Positions 19,022 through 27,739 of a DNA stretch of 64,000 bases are shown one piece after another; the stretch's first letter is position 1; every line of letters begins with the position of its first letter. Made by a program: the position numbers and the translations under genes. The notes under the pieces are model-generated. The model saw only the letters and a program-made list of their open reading frames with translations. It was not told the origin of the DNA and ran no database searches. Source of the stretch: BQWY01 sp046351095 (GTDB lineage Bacteria; Nitrospirota; Nitrospiria; Nitrospirales; Nitrospiraceae); the NCBI GenBank assembly GCA_046351095.1, contig JAXLZC010000001.1, positions 372,001 to 436,000 on the forward strand, read 5' to 3'.

Positions 19022-19531
19022 ATGAAGGCGATTGTTGGGCTAGGGATCCTTGTTTTGGCTGTGGTCTACAGTGTCATGTAGTGGCACTCCAGTGAATATT
19101 GGGAGCGGCTCGATAGGTGTCAGAAAGTGCAGCTTGGAGAGAGCGAACAGCAAGTCATCCAGCGGTTAGGCCCATTCCAAGACAAACACGTACATGAGCA
19201 ATATGGACGTCGGGTGATGATCCTGACATTTCCGGCTCCGGTTATTGCCACGGCGCCTCGATGCATCACGATCGACGCCGAGGATGTTCATGTTGTCAGA
19301 GTACAGTGCCACGATGCATATGAACTCATCGATACGAGTAGGCTGGGACGGAATACGAATCGAAGGAAAGCGATGACGTGTGTATCGCCTCAGATTGGAA
19401 TGCGGACGGTGCCCAGGGTGTGGGAGATGGTGCGGAGGGTGTTGTTCGATTCCTGGCGCGACAGGTTAAGACGAATGAGCGACGTGAGTGCGGTGCCGTT
19501 CGCCGCGTGTGTGATGCACACCATCGGTTGA
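19022..19531 (+). pseudogene. BamE/SmpA-like envelope protein gene interrupted by TAG
   Basis: From the ATG at 19022 the frame reads a hydrophobic anchor (MKAIVGLGILVLAVVYSVM), then TAG at 19079-19081, then in the same frame WHSSEYWERLDRCQKVQLGE and SEQQVIQRLGPFQ, which resembles the small BamE/SmpA-type repeat (GMTxxxVxxxLGxP). The anchor and the domain look like one small exported protein broken by one stop. The distal third of the frame overlaps the HD-GYP gene on the other strand and looks random, so a second lesion may have removed the true end near 19380. A GTG at 19127 would give an unanchored domain. Confidence 0.5.
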
Positions 19532-20694
19532 TGGGGACTTTGTGCGTTGAGTTCTGTGACCACGGCCCGTTCGCCGCTATTCAACGCCACGACGCTATAA
19601 ATCGGGTAGGGCCCCAAGTGATCCAAGAGCGTCGCCGTCAACTCGGTATCGACGGCGCGTTCTTGCGCTTCCATCGCGAGACGTTGCAACGCATCGTGCG
19701 GATGGAGCGCGCGCGCCCCGCCGAATCCCGTCAAGAGGTCGTCGTATCGATCCGCAATGGTCACGATCCGACTCGCCCGGGCGGTCGTGTGGTGGCCGAT
19801 CTCGGCCGGGAAGCCGCGCCCGTTCGGCAAGGCATGGTGCTCGGCGATGATTTGCCGCACTGCCGGCGTTAACTCGTCGCTTTCCTCGGTCTGGATGCCG
19901 TTCAGGAGCGGATGCGCATGGTAGTCGTCGAGTTCCTTGCGCGACGGAATGCGTGAGGTGTTGTTGATACGATCCAGCAACGTCGGCGACAACGCCAGCA
20001 ACCCCACGTCGTGTAACAACGCGCCCAGTGCGATGGCTTCCAATTCGTCTATTTCAACGTGCGCGGCCTGGGCCAACATGATGGCGATGGCGCAAGTCGT
20101 CAGCGAATGGGATGCAAGGTCACTGGCGCCGGCGCGATGTGCGCTCATGACGGTAAACCACGCCGCATCGGTGCGACCTTGCGCGACGATGGTGATTTCG
20201 CGCGCAATATTGACGGCCAGTCCGGCTGCCGCCGCATCGATGGCGCGACTCGTTTGAAATTGCGCCCAGAGGCGCTCGACGGTGAGCTCGAGGCGGGCTT
20301 TTGCACGACTCGCGGCAATCAACTCCTGCGAGAGTCCTTCGAGTTCTTCTGGCAGCGTGAAGACAGGGCGCGCCTCTCCCTTAACTGTGGCCGAGTCTAC
20401 GGAAGGCGAGGGCTGCCTCGCTGCTTGGTCGGGCGGGCTTTCTGTCTGTGACGTGGTCTTGCTGGATTTTCCGCGCCCACGTTTCCCACTTTTCGATGTC
20501 ACCGACGGGTCGATACTGAGATCGGGATCGATCGTGACGGATTCGATGCCGGCGCGCTGGAGCGTCGAGATTTGCGCGGACGACTCCACCCGGAACGTTT
20601 GCCGGAGAAACGGATTACTGAAAAACCCGCGGTCGATCGAGGTCACGAACATACCGACCTGGAGGTCGCTGATAGCGATTCGTTGGCTAGCCAT
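19390..20694 (-). CDS. HD-GYP-type phosphodiesterase with DUF3391 domain
   Basis: A 434-residue cytoplasmic protein. The N-terminal DUF3391 region (RIAISDLQVGMFVTSIDRGF) precedes a disordered Ser/Lys-rich linker (near residues 85-125) and an HD domain of the HD-GYP group: SHSLTTCAIAIMLAQAA, LGALLHDVGLLALSP and IAEHHALPNGRGFPAEI. HD-GYP proteins hydrolyse cyclic di-GMP; here the GYP signature is GFP, so activity is uncertain. I chose the ATG at 20694 (MASQRIAISDLQ) because DUF3391 starts there. No partner gene is adjacent. Confidence 0.85.
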   Translation of the reverse strand: MASQRIAISDLQVGMFVTSIDRGFFSNPFLRQTFRVESSAQISTLQRAGIESVTIDPDLSIDPSVTSKSGKRGRGKSSKTTSQTESPPDQAARQPSPSVDSATVKGEARPVFTLPEELEGLSQELIAASRAKARLELTVERLWAQFQTSRAIDAAAAGLAVNIAREITIVAQGRTDAAWFTVMSAHRAGASDLASHSLTTCAIAIMLAQAAHVEIDELEAIALGALLHDVGLLALSPTLLDRINNTSRIPSRKELDDYHAHPLLNGIQTEESDELTPAVRQIIAEHHALPNGRGFPAEIGHHTTARASRIVTIADRYDDLLTGFGGARALHPHDALQRLAMEAQERAVDTELTATLLDHLGPYPIYSVVALNSGERAVVTELNAQSPHQPMVCITHAANGTALTSLIRLNLSRQESNNTLRTISHTLGTVRIPI

Positions 20695-21123
20695 GGAACG
20701 TGTTGGTACTCTCCCTACTGTTTTCGTCTCGTCTATGCACAGGTCGACGACGCTGCCCCTACTGCAAGACACACCCGTCGACTGGACAACCGGCGTCGCG
20801 GCGAGCGTCTGGTGAAGGCCGCACCGGGTCCGAATGGACTGATCGGTATCCAGGCGTGTGTGTTTACTATTGCCTAGGGTTGCGGGAACGCCAAGGAAAT
20901 TGACGTTTTGGATAGTAGGGGAAGAGAGGCGGAGAAAACCCTTGGAAGGACAGCACGTTACGAATCGCCAAGACAGGCCTGTTGGCGCTTGTGAACGGAG
21001 AGGAGAGCGGTCGAACTTGGGGAATTAGGGTGGTCGGGAGACCGGCGGCACCTGACCGTCGAAGTCGGCAGGCCTTCCACTGTACATCTACTCAGGCAAA
21101 AGTGCGTAGGCTGGTTGCGTGGA
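20695..21123. other. Intergenic region, no gene seen
   Basis: These 429 bp lie upstream of the HD-GYP gene and downstream of the GlcG-like gene. I find only short open frames without family features and no strong hairpin, repeat or tRNA. It presumably holds the promoter of the HD-GYP gene on the minus strand. Confidence 0.5.
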
Positions 21124-21666
21124 CTACTGCGCAGGAGCAGGCTTCGCAGTCGCCCCGATCCGCTCCAGGCCGGCCGACCCACAGGCGTCGTCGAACTGGG
21201 TTCCTGGTGCGCCGCCCACCCCGATGGCGCCGACAAACTCGTTCTGCACGAAAATCGGCAAACCGCCGCCCAGCATCAAAATGTCCTGGTTCATATCCCG
21301 CAGTCCTTGCAAGGCGGGGGTCTTTCCAATCATCTCGGCGAGATCCGTGGTCGCGCGGCGCAGGCTGGCTGCGGTATAGGCCTTTTTCCGGCTGCTGTCG
21401 ATGGTGTGCGGTCCGGCCCCGTCCGCACGAAGCTGCGCGCGCACCGTACCGTTACGATCGACGACCGCCGCCGTTACGCGGTATCCATCGGCCAAACACT
21501 TTTCCACCGCAGCTGCCGCAGCCTTCTCTGCCGAGGCGAGCGGAATATTCGCTTCGCGGAGTACCTCGTCGGCTGCTGCCGCATGCGCAGCAAGCAGGCT
21601 GGCAGCAAGGAGTGCTACGGCCGCAAACTGAGACGCTGGTCTTGGCAGACGAGTGAAGATAGTCAT
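21124..21666 (-). CDS. Exported GlcG/HbpS-like heme-binding family protein
   Basis: A 180-residue protein with a clear Sec signal peptide (FAAVALLAASLLAAHAAAAD). The mature part matches the GlcG/HbpS fold: AAVEKCLADGYRVTAAVVD, TAASLRRATTDLAEMIG and GGLPIFVQNEFVGAIGVGGA. Members bind heme or small ligands and are often found near glycolate genes or exported in stress responses; the catalytic role, if any, is not known. It is the first of three minus-strand small genes only in position; the gap to the DUF5069 gene upstream is about 48 bp, so they may share a transcript. Confidence 0.85.
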   Translation of the reverse strand: MTIFTRLPRPASQFAAVALLAASLLAAHAAAADEVLREANIPLASAEKAAAAAVEKCLADGYRVTAAVVDRNGTVRAQLRADGAGPHTIDSSRKKAYTAASLRRATTDLAEMIGKTPALQGLRDMNQDILMLGGGLPIFVQNEFVGAIGVGGAPGTQFDDACGSAGLERIGATAKPAPAQ

Positions 21667-21714
21667 GGGTCTTTCCTTTCGTAGCGACGCATGAAGCCGA
21701 TCTATCGGACGCTC

Positions 21715-22146
21715 TTATGCGCGGCGTGGGACGGATCGTCCCTCTTCCAAGTCTTGGAGGTCTGCCCAGCTAGTCAGGTCGGTGCGCGACGGATCGATTT
21801 GGTCGCGCAACTGGTTATAGTAGGCCTGCTTCTCCGCTGTGCTGGGCCCGCGACTCAACATGGCCACGTTCCAATCTGCAATTTCAGTCGCCGTATGGGA
21901 GGCGGCGTGGGGTCGGAACCACGCCGCCACTCCCGCATCGTCCGGATGCGTACGCACGGCTTCGGTGAATCCCTCCGCCGTCACTCTGGTGAACTGGAAC
22001 AGTCGTTCGTCCATCGGACAGGGGTAGATGTACTCCCCCTCGGTGCCGGCCAATACTGCGCGGCACTTGTCGATCATACGCGCCAGATGGACGTAGCCCT
22101 CCATGAGGCAACGCATGCTGCGGGGAAAGCCCGTACGCAAATCCAT
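21715..22146 (-). CDS. DUF5069 domain protein
   Basis: A 143-residue cytoplasmic protein that matches DUF5069 through GYVHLARMIDKCRAVLAGT, GEYIYPCPMDERLFQF and the C-terminal WADLQDLEEGR. The biochemical function of this family is unknown to me. It is 13 bp downstream of the DUF3386 gene and probably co-transcribed with it. Confidence 0.8.
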   Translation of the reverse strand: MDLRTGFPRSMRCLMEGYVHLARMIDKCRAVLAGTEGEYIYPCPMDERLFQFTRVTAEGFTEAVRTHPDDAGVAAWFRPHAASHTATEIADWNVAMLSRGPSTAEKQAYYNQLRDQIDPSRTDLTSWADLQDLEEGRSVPRRA

Positions 22147-22159
22147 CGAAGCCGTCTCC

Positions 22160-22840
22160 TTACAACAAGGCGTGGTTGCTGAACGTCAATTGTTTCACCA
22201 CGACGGTGCCGTTTTCGAATGCGATGATACGCCGCGTCGCCGGCAAGTCCGACTGGCCGATGCGCACGTGGGTGTCGGTGAAACTTTCCACGTTCTTCAA
22301 CGTCCCGTCCTTCGGCGAATAGTAATAGACGGTGTAGCGCGTCGTGAGGTGTTTCCCGTCCTGCGTCTTCGCGCTCTCCTCGACGTTGATCGTGAAGGCG
22401 AAAGGCGGCATCCCGCCGTGCGCCATGGTGCGATTGATCTGCGTGATCCGTCCGTCTTTCAACCGATAAAACGAGTTGGAGCCGTGGATGTGCAACTTCA
22501 TGCCGAGCGGATGGCCGTCTTGCTCCTGCGTGAGCGCATATTTGCCGTCCGATTCCTCGAAGCTGCGCGGTCCGCGATGTACGGCGATCATGCTGAGCTG
22601 TTCCTGCGCCCACTTCTGGATTTCTGCATCGCTGAGCTGGACCGACACTTCGCGCGGCCCCTTTACGATGACTGGTCCGCTGGTCGAGGTGCCGTTCAGT
22701 TCTACGGTCAGGTTTGCGGTGAACCCCTTAAAGTCCGGTTGCCAGCGGGCGGTGTTGTCGAAGGCCTGCCGCAGGGCGGCGCGCGCCTGAGGGTCGTCTT
22801 GCACGGTGGCCGCGGGTGGGGTCTGTGTGGGAGCGCTCAT
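22160..22840 (-). CDS. DUF3386-like protein
   Basis: A 226-residue soluble protein resembling DUF3386, known mainly from cyanobacteria: ARAALRQAFDNTARWQPDFK at the N-terminus, GFTANLTVELNGTST, and a C-terminal beta-rich half (TTRYTVYYYSPKDGTLKNVE, ATRRIIAFENGTVVVKQL). The ATG at 22840 is preceded by AAAGGAGAA at good spacing; the upstream ATG at 22864 would overlap that site. Function unknown. It heads the minus-strand run with DUF5069 and the GlcG-like gene. Confidence 0.7.
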   Translation of the reverse strand: MSAPTQTPPAATVQDDPQARAALRQAFDNTARWQPDFKGFTANLTVELNGTSTSGPVIVKGPREVSVQLSDAEIQKWAQEQLSMIAVHRGPRSFEESDGKYALTQEQDGHPLGMKLHIHGSNSFYRLKDGRITQINRTMAHGGMPPFAFTINVEESAKTQDGKHLTTRYTVYYYSPKDGTLKNVESFTDTHVRIGQSDLPATRRIIAFENGTVVVKQLTFSNHALL

Positions 22841-23163
22841 GGAATTCTCCTTTATTGAGGACATGACGGTACGGACTCGCGAGGTGGACGGAACGCCCGT
22901 TCACCGGGGAGGCGCAGCGTCGGGTACAGCCCTAGTATGGGGATACGGGTTACGCGGGACTGCGCAACCTGGACGCATTATAGAGAGCGGCTCCGGCGGG
23001 AACAACCGGAGTCGGCGGGCGAGGCTGAAATGTCCCGGTGCTGGAATTCAGCGGCAAGAGTCGTTATACTCCGCAGTAAATTCTTGGTTATCCAACAGGT
23101 TAGGCTGCCGCTGTGTTGCGTATGGTCCGGCCATGCGGGATGCGGTGAGAAGAAGGACGGCTG
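22841..23163. other. Divergent intergenic region
   Basis: These 323 bp separate the DUF3386 gene (minus) from the Lys/Ala-tailed gene (plus) and should hold both promoters. I see a short imperfect repeat (CTCCGG ... CCGGAG near 22990) but no gene, tRNA or terminator. Confidence 0.5.
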
Positions 23164-23514
23164 ATGGAAAAGCGAGCTCCCTCGCATACAGAAGAAGAGG
23201 AAATGAATCAGCGGCGGCGCCTGCTGAGTATGGCCAGACGTGGAGACCAGAAAGCCATCGCCAAACTGTTCGAACTCTACCAAGTGCGTGTGTTCAGCGG
23301 CGACAATCTGCGGAAGGCGGGCAAGCTGCCGACTTGGCCAGGTGTCGCGGCCGCGAACGCGAAAGCGGCAAAAAAGCGCGAAGCCGAAGCCGCAAAAACC
23401 AAACGTGAGGAACAGTCGAAGGCGGCGAAAGCGGCAAAGGCCGCAGCCCAGGCGCAAGCCAAGAGCAAACCAGCTGCGAAACCGAAGGCGAAATCGTCGG
23501 GAGGGAAAAAGTAA
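23164..23514 (+). CDS. Hypothetical protein, sigma-region-2-like start and Lys/Ala-rich tail
   Basis: A 116-residue protein in two parts. Residues about 15-45 (RRRLLSMARRGDQKAIAKLF, then ELYQVRVFSG) resemble the start of ECF sigma region 2, but nothing further of a sigma factor follows. Residues about 60-116 are a highly charged Lys/Ala repeat (AKAAKAAAQAQAKSKPAAKP) like the tails of bacterial histone-H1-like and ribosome-associated proteins, which bind nucleic acids. It could be a nucleoid or RNA-binding protein. No homologue that I can name. Confidence 0.6.
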   Translation: MEKRAPSHTEEEEMNQRRRLLSMARRGDQKAIAKLFELYQVRVFSGDNLRKAGKLPTWPGVAAANAKAAKKREAEAAKTKREEQSKAAKAAKAAAQAQAKSKPAAKPKAKSSGGKK

Positions 23515-23609
23515 CCGGGCGGCTCTCAGAATCGCCGCGCGATCCTCACGCGGCTATGCATCTGCACCACTCGTCAATGAACATCCACACTGTCGGGCAT
23601 TCACTACCG

Positions 23610-23906
23610 CTACTGCACTGCCACCCGTAGTCCTCCGTCGGCCAACCGTTTCGCAATCGACTCCGCTTCTTTGATCTCGCCCGTGAAGACGATCGCCTGT
23701 CCTTCGTGGTCGATGCGGTAGGCCAATTCGAACGCCGCCGGGGGCGTCATCCCTGGAATGATCGCGCAAAACAATTGAATGACCTGCTGGTAGGTGTGGC
23801 AGTCACAGTTATGGACGACGACCCGCGCCTCCGTCCCATCACCGGTTCCGGTGCTGAGGTCCTCGCCGATGTCGGGAACGCTGAGTGGTGTGGCTGGGGA
23901 TCCCAT
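23610..23906 (-). CDS. clpS: ClpS-like protease adaptor
   Basis: A 98-residue protein with the ClpS fold: RVVVHNCDCHTYQQVIQLFC (adaptor proteins have LLNDDxTPMxFV here), then AFELAYRIDHEGQAIVFTGE and KEAESIAKRLADGGLRV. ClpS feeds N-degron substrates to ClpA/ClpC. The usual NDD substrate-pocket residues are replaced by NCDCHT, so this is a divergent member whose specificity may differ. No clpA is adjacent. The start at 23906 is the longest; a weak ribosome site leaves it open. Confidence 0.75.
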   Translation of the reverse strand: MGSPATPLSVPDIGEDLSTGTGDGTEARVVVHNCDCHTYQQVIQLFCAIIPGMTPPAAFELAYRIDHEGQAIVFTGEIKEAESIAKRLADGGLRVAVQ

Positions 23907-24020
23907 ACGAATCTGAAATCATAACAAATGGGGCCGGACATGCCAATGCGCTATGCGGAGTGGCGAGCGTCTGTGATGAGGACGCGCACCTTCATGCCGC
24001 AACGTCCGATGCGCCGCACG

Positions 24021-24698
24021 TCAGAATGGTTGCTCGATCAGCTCATGATCGACAGTCCAGCCTTCTCGCGTGCGGCTGTGGGCGAATAACGTCGCGTGTG
24101 AAGGCGAATCCGTCACGGCAAGACAGCCGAGTTGAGCGGCGAGTTGTGCGGTGTGGACCAGCGATGCAGAGGTTTTGATCAGCGCAAGCCCATATTCGTA
24201 GTCGTATGCGTCGGGCAGGTGATGCGCGCGGCGGCTGAGCGATCGTACGAGGTCGACGCTGTAGGGTTGCACACGGTACCGGTCACGCACCAGTTCCAGC
24301 AACACCGCGGCGCCAGGGCGCACCGTGCCTCCGATACTAAAGGCATGCGTTAGGTCGAACAACCCACGTTGAAAGCGACGGTCCTCAGTGAACGCATGAT
24401 GAAACAGCTCTCGCCATCTGTCGTCGGAAAGATCGCGATCGATCGCCTGTGCGACCTGCGCCGAGAGTGGCCCGCTGACCGAGTGACCTTGGACGAGTCG
24501 CCCCTCCGCCACGAGTTCGGGATGCGAGTTGCCCATACGATCCTGATACGCGGTCGTGCCGCTGAACGGCGTCAACTGCAGGGCCATGTAATCGCGAAAA
24601 TGGACGCGAGCACATCGTGTGAGCAGATGCGTCAGCGTCCGCTCATGGCACAGATGGAACGGGTAGTAGAGCGCCTCCGGCGAAGTCTTGTCATTCAT
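24021..24698 (-). CDS. Hypothetical protein
   Basis: A 225-residue soluble protein with no signal peptide or membrane segment that I can see. It begins SPEALYYPFHLCHERTLTHL and carries several His/Asp-rich stretches (FHLCHERTL, LSRRAHHLPDAYDYEYG) that might bind metal, but no known motif. I used the ATG at 24698; the longer frame to 24740 would overlap the divergent antiporter's leader. I do not recognise the family. Confidence 0.55.
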   Translation of the reverse strand: MNDKTSPEALYYPFHLCHERTLTHLLTRCARVHFRDYMALQLTPFSGTTAYQDRMGNSHPELVAEGRLVQGHSVSGPLSAQVAQAIDRDLSDDRWRELFHHAFTEDRRFQRGLFDLTHAFSIGGTVRPGAAVLLELVRDRYRVQPYSVDLVRSLSRRAHHLPDAYDYEYGLALIKTSASLVHTAQLAAQLGCLAVTDSPSHATLFAHSRTREGWTVDHELIEQPF

Positions 24699-24733
24699 CG
24701 ACAGGGTCGGAGGCCTATGGTAGGTTGGCGCGC

Positions 24734-25807
24734 ATGACACTGCTGACTGGGTCGTGGCTCGATTGGATGCTCGTCATGGTGCCGGCCGCCATCGCGGCAG
24801 AGTTGCTGCACTGGGATCCGTTGTTGGTTTTTGTCTTCGCCGCCTTGGGGATCGTACCACTGGCCGGCGTGTTGGGGAAAGCGACGGAGGACCTGTCCAG
24901 CCACTTCGGCGAAGGTATCGGCGGGCTGTTGAATGCGTCGCTCGGCAACCTCGCCGAAATGATCATCGCCATCTTCGCCTTACGCGCGGGACTCCACGAT
25001 GTCGTGAAAGCTTCCATCACCGGTTCCATCCTCGGGAACATTCTCCTGGTGCTCGGCGCCTCCATGGCGGTGGGCGGCTACTATCATGAACGGCAACGAT
25101 TTAATCAGACGGCGGCGGGCATGGGTGCGAGTCTGTTGCTGTTGTCGGCCGTCGGCCTGATTGTCCCGGCCTTGTTTCATTTTTCGGCCGGAGAGCAGGC
25201 TGCGAGCGTGGAGCGCAACGTCAGCCTCGACATCTCCGTCGTCTTGTTTGCCATCTACGTATTGAGCCTCTTCTTTTCGTTGAAGACGCACCGCCATCTG
25301 TACGTCGGCGGCGGGCATCATGAGGAGGGGCATGTGCCGAGTCCCTCGTCGATCATGAAGCCGTCGATCATGCTGGGCGTCGCGACGCTCTTCATTGCAC
25401 TGCTGAGCGAATTTCTCGTCGGAGCGATTCAACCGGCCGCCGAACGGATGGGGTTTACGCAGGTGTTCGTGGGCGTGATCTTGGTCGCCATCATCGGGAA
25501 CGCGGCGGAACATTCGACGGCGGTACTGGTTGCGAGCAAAAACAAAATGGACCTGGCGCTTGGGATCGCCGTCGGCTCCAGCATTCAGATCGCGTTATTC
25601 GTCGCGCCGGTACTGGTGTTTTTGAGTTATGCGTTCGGGAAGCCGCTGGATTTGATCTTCACGCCGTTCGAAGTGGCGGCGGTGACGATTTCCGTCTTTG
25701 CGGTGAACTTCGTCGCGGTGGACGGCGAGTCGCACTGGATGGAAGGCGTGCTGCTCGTCGCGGTGTACGTGATTCTGGGGATCGCGTTTTACTTTTTGCC
25801 GGGCTAA
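24734..25807 (+). CDS. cax: Calcium/proton antiporter of the CaxA family
   Basis: A 357-residue inner-membrane exchanger that exports Ca2+ in exchange for protons. The two alpha repeats of the CaCA superfamily are seen as GLLNASLGNLAEMIIAIFAL and IIGNAAEHSTAVLVASKNKM, with the conserved GNxxE acidic sites, within about 11 hydrophobic segments; a His-rich cytoplasmic loop (HRHLYVGGGHHEEGH) sits between the halves. I chose the ATG at 24734; a TTG at 24725 with a nearer GGAGG is an alternative that adds three residues. It stands alone on the plus strand. Confidence 0.93.
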   Translation: MTLLTGSWLDWMLVMVPAAIAAELLHWDPLLVFVFAALGIVPLAGVLGKATEDLSSHFGEGIGGLLNASLGNLAEMIIAIFALRAGLHDVVKASITGSILGNILLVLGASMAVGGYYHERQRFNQTAAGMGASLLLLSAVGLIVPALFHFSAGEQAASVERNVSLDISVVLFAIYVLSLFFSLKTHRHLYVGGGHHEEGHVPSPSSIMKPSIMLGVATLFIALLSEFLVGAIQPAAERMGFTQVFVGVILVAIIGNAAEHSTAVLVASKNKMDLALGIAVGSSIQIALFVAPVLVFLSYAFGKPLDLIFTPFEVAAVTISVFAVNFVAVDGESHWMEGVLLVAVYVILGIAFYFLPG

Positions 25808-25829
25808 CTAGCCGTCGTCGGACGACGAC

Positions 25830-26018
25830 TCACCATTGGTCCATGTCGATCACTTCCGTCTGATCCCACAAATCCTTCGATTCAGCTTCGGCGCCGTCCT
25901 TCTCGCGATCCAATTCCGTTTCCTCTCCGAAGGCTGCCTTCTGCGCCGCCTCTTCGGCCTCAAGTTGTTCCACGGTCGGTTCGATGGGTCTGCGTTTCGG
26001 TGTGACGTTGACGGGCAT
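25830..26018 (-). CDS. Small acidic hypothetical protein
   Basis: A 62-residue, strongly acidic protein (EQLEAEEAAQKAAFGEETEL, then WDQTEVIDMDQW at the end) without a hydrophobic segment. AGGAGA precedes the ATG at good spacing, which supports it being translated. It is convergent with the antiporter gene. No family recognised. Confidence 0.55.
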   Translation of the reverse strand: MPVNVTPKRRPIEPTVEQLEAEEAAQKAAFGEETELDREKDGAEAESKDLWDQTEVIDMDQW

Positions 26019-26131
26019 GGTCTCTCCTGCGAATCCACTCTATGGAGAGTGACGATACAAATGAACAACCCGCTATACGTAGCGCGTGAAATTTCATTCT
26101 GTCAAGCGCAGCTGGTGGAAGCCGTGAGCGC

Positions 26132-27331
26132 CTAGACCAACGCGTCGGCCACGCTGTCGGCCAGTTGCCTGCCGCGTCTCGTGAAACGTAGTCGGCCATC
26201 CTGCGTTTCCAGTAATCCTTCGGCGAGCAGTCGTTCTACGCGCATATGCCAGTCTGTGTCGCACGCCGCACGATCGACCAGCGCCTGCGGAACACCGACT
26301 AGTTGCCGAAGTCCAAACACGACCGCTTCCCGCCGTTGCGCCTCCAGAGAAAGAGTTTCCTCATGCGCAATGGGCAAGCGCCCTGTGGCCAGCATGGCCA
26401 CGTAGCGGTCGAGGTCGGCGACATTCCCGAATCGTACGCCGTCGACGTAGGATTCCGCGCTGGGCCCCAGCCCGAGGTAATTGTCGCCTTCCCAATGGAG
26501 GCGGTTGTGCCGACAGCTCCATCCGGGCTTGGCATAGTTCGACAACTCGTACCGTTCGTATCCCGCATGCGTGAGGCGTTGCTCGGCGATCAGTTCACAT
26601 GTCGTTTGAAGCTCCGGATCGGGCGCCGGCTTGAATCCTTGTGCGATTGCGTGCGCGAGAGCGGTCCCTGGTTCGACCGTCAGGGCATAACACGATAGAT
26701 GTGTCGGCTCCAAGGCGAGCAGGCCGTCGAGTGTTGCAGACCAGCTTGCGGCAGTTTGCCCGGGCAGACCGAACATCACGTCGAAATTGATGTTCGTGAA
26801 ACCGCAGGCGCGCGCCTGTGTCACGGCGGTCATGATCGATGTGGCTTGCCCTGGGCGTCCGACACGAATCAATTCGGCTTGATCGAGACTTTCCGCGCCG
26901 AGGCTCAACCTGGTTACACCGGCCTCGCGCAGCGCCGTCAACATCTTCGGCGTGAGGCCGTCCGGGTGCGCTTCGACGGTGACTTCCGCATTGGCATCGA
27001 GGGGTGTCATTTGGCGGATCTGTGCTAACAACCTGACGAGTTGATCTGGCCGCAACGAGGTAGGGGTGCCGCCGCCGAGGTAGATCGTCTCCACGCGATG
27101 CGATGGGTCGTGAAAAAATCCGGCGTTTACGCGAAGGGTCAGTTCCTGTTCAAACGCCGTGAGAAAACGCTCGGCTGCATCATCGCGGTGGATTTCAAGA
27201 TAGAAGGCGCAGAAGGCGCATCGCGCGTGGCAAAAGGGAATGTGGATGTAGAGGCCCGTTCGGCGTGCACGCATGACGGAGTCAGGCAGATTGCCTACCA
27301 TCGACGCGGCCAAAGAGGGTGAGGGTGACAT
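26132..27331 (-). CDS. hemW: Radical SAM heme chaperone HemW-like
   Basis: A 399-residue radical SAM protein of the HemN/HemW group. The cluster motif is IHIPFCHARCAFCAF near residue 31, followed by YLGGGTPTSLRPDQL and the family signature GVTRLSLGAESLDQAEL. HemW binds heme and delivers it to respiratory proteins; true HemN coproporphyrinogen dehydrogenases have an extra N-terminal region and Cys absent here. The C-terminal HemN domain (LEAQRREAVVFGLRQLVGVP) is present. The first ATG is used; those at 27301 and 27274 are also possible. Confidence 0.88.
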   Translation of the reverse strand: MSPSPSLAASMVGNLPDSVMRARRTGLYIHIPFCHARCAFCAFYLEIHRDDAAERFLTAFEQELTLRVNAGFFHDPSHRVETIYLGGGTPTSLRPDQLVRLLAQIRQMTPLDANAEVTVEAHPDGLTPKMLTALREAGVTRLSLGAESLDQAELIRVGRPGQATSIMTAVTQARACGFTNINFDVMFGLPGQTAASWSATLDGLLALEPTHLSCYALTVEPGTALAHAIAQGFKPAPDPELQTTCELIAEQRLTHAGYERYELSNYAKPGWSCRHNRLHWEGDNYLGLGPSAESYVDGVRFGNVADLDRYVAMLATGRLPIAHEETLSLEAQRREAVVFGLRQLVGVPQALVDRAACDTDWHMRVERLLAEGLLETQDGRLRFTRRGRQLADSVADALV

Positions 27332-27367
27332 CGTTGCGAATGGGCGTGCGCGAATCGAATTGTTAGG

Positions 27368-27628
27368 CTAGAGACTCTGCTGTCGGCTGAAATCTTTTGT
27401 CAGCACCACTTCAATTTCGTCCAGCGGCGACCGTCCACGATTGCGGATGTGCGTATTCCAACTCGGGTGGCGTCGCAACGTATCGAAGAGGGCTTTGAGC
27501 AACTCCGGTTTGAGTTGCGATTCCCACTCGCGTGTCCACGCGTGCGCGTCGAGGTCGCCCTCGTACTGCTCGTCGAAGCGGGCCTCAAGTGTGAAGCGCA
27601 GTTGAAACGTCGACTCTTCTTGAATCAT
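27368..27628 (-). CDS. Hypothetical protein
   Basis: An 86-residue protein, starting MIQEESTFQLRFTLEARF, that looks soluble with a C-terminal patch ending VVLTKDFSRQQSL. A longer open frame runs to 27988, but its upstream part is antisense to the FmdB gene and low in plausible sequence, so I take the ATG at 27628. It lies 36 bp downstream of nothing on its own strand and upstream of hemW, which it may share a transcript with. No family recognised. Confidence 0.55.
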   Translation of the reverse strand: MIQEESTFQLRFTLEARFDEQYEGDLDAHAWTREWESQLKPELLKALFDTLRRHPSWNTHIRNRGRSPLDEIEVVLTKDFSRQQSL

Positions 27629-27681
27629 GCCCACTCCCGTTTGCGTTGTCTCGTTTTGGTGTGACGGCGCCGCGTCTGGCG

Positions 27682-27710
27682 TTGCGGTCCCGCGACCGCG
27701 TTCGTATAAT
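27682..27710 (+). promoter_or_regulatory. Sigma70-type promoter for the FmdB-like gene
   Basis: TTGCGG (27682-27687), a 17-base spacer and a perfect TATAAT (27705-27710) stand 29 bases before the ATG at 27740. Confidence 0.65.
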
Positions 27711-27739
27711 AGCGAATTCACGTGCACGAAGGGGAGTGT

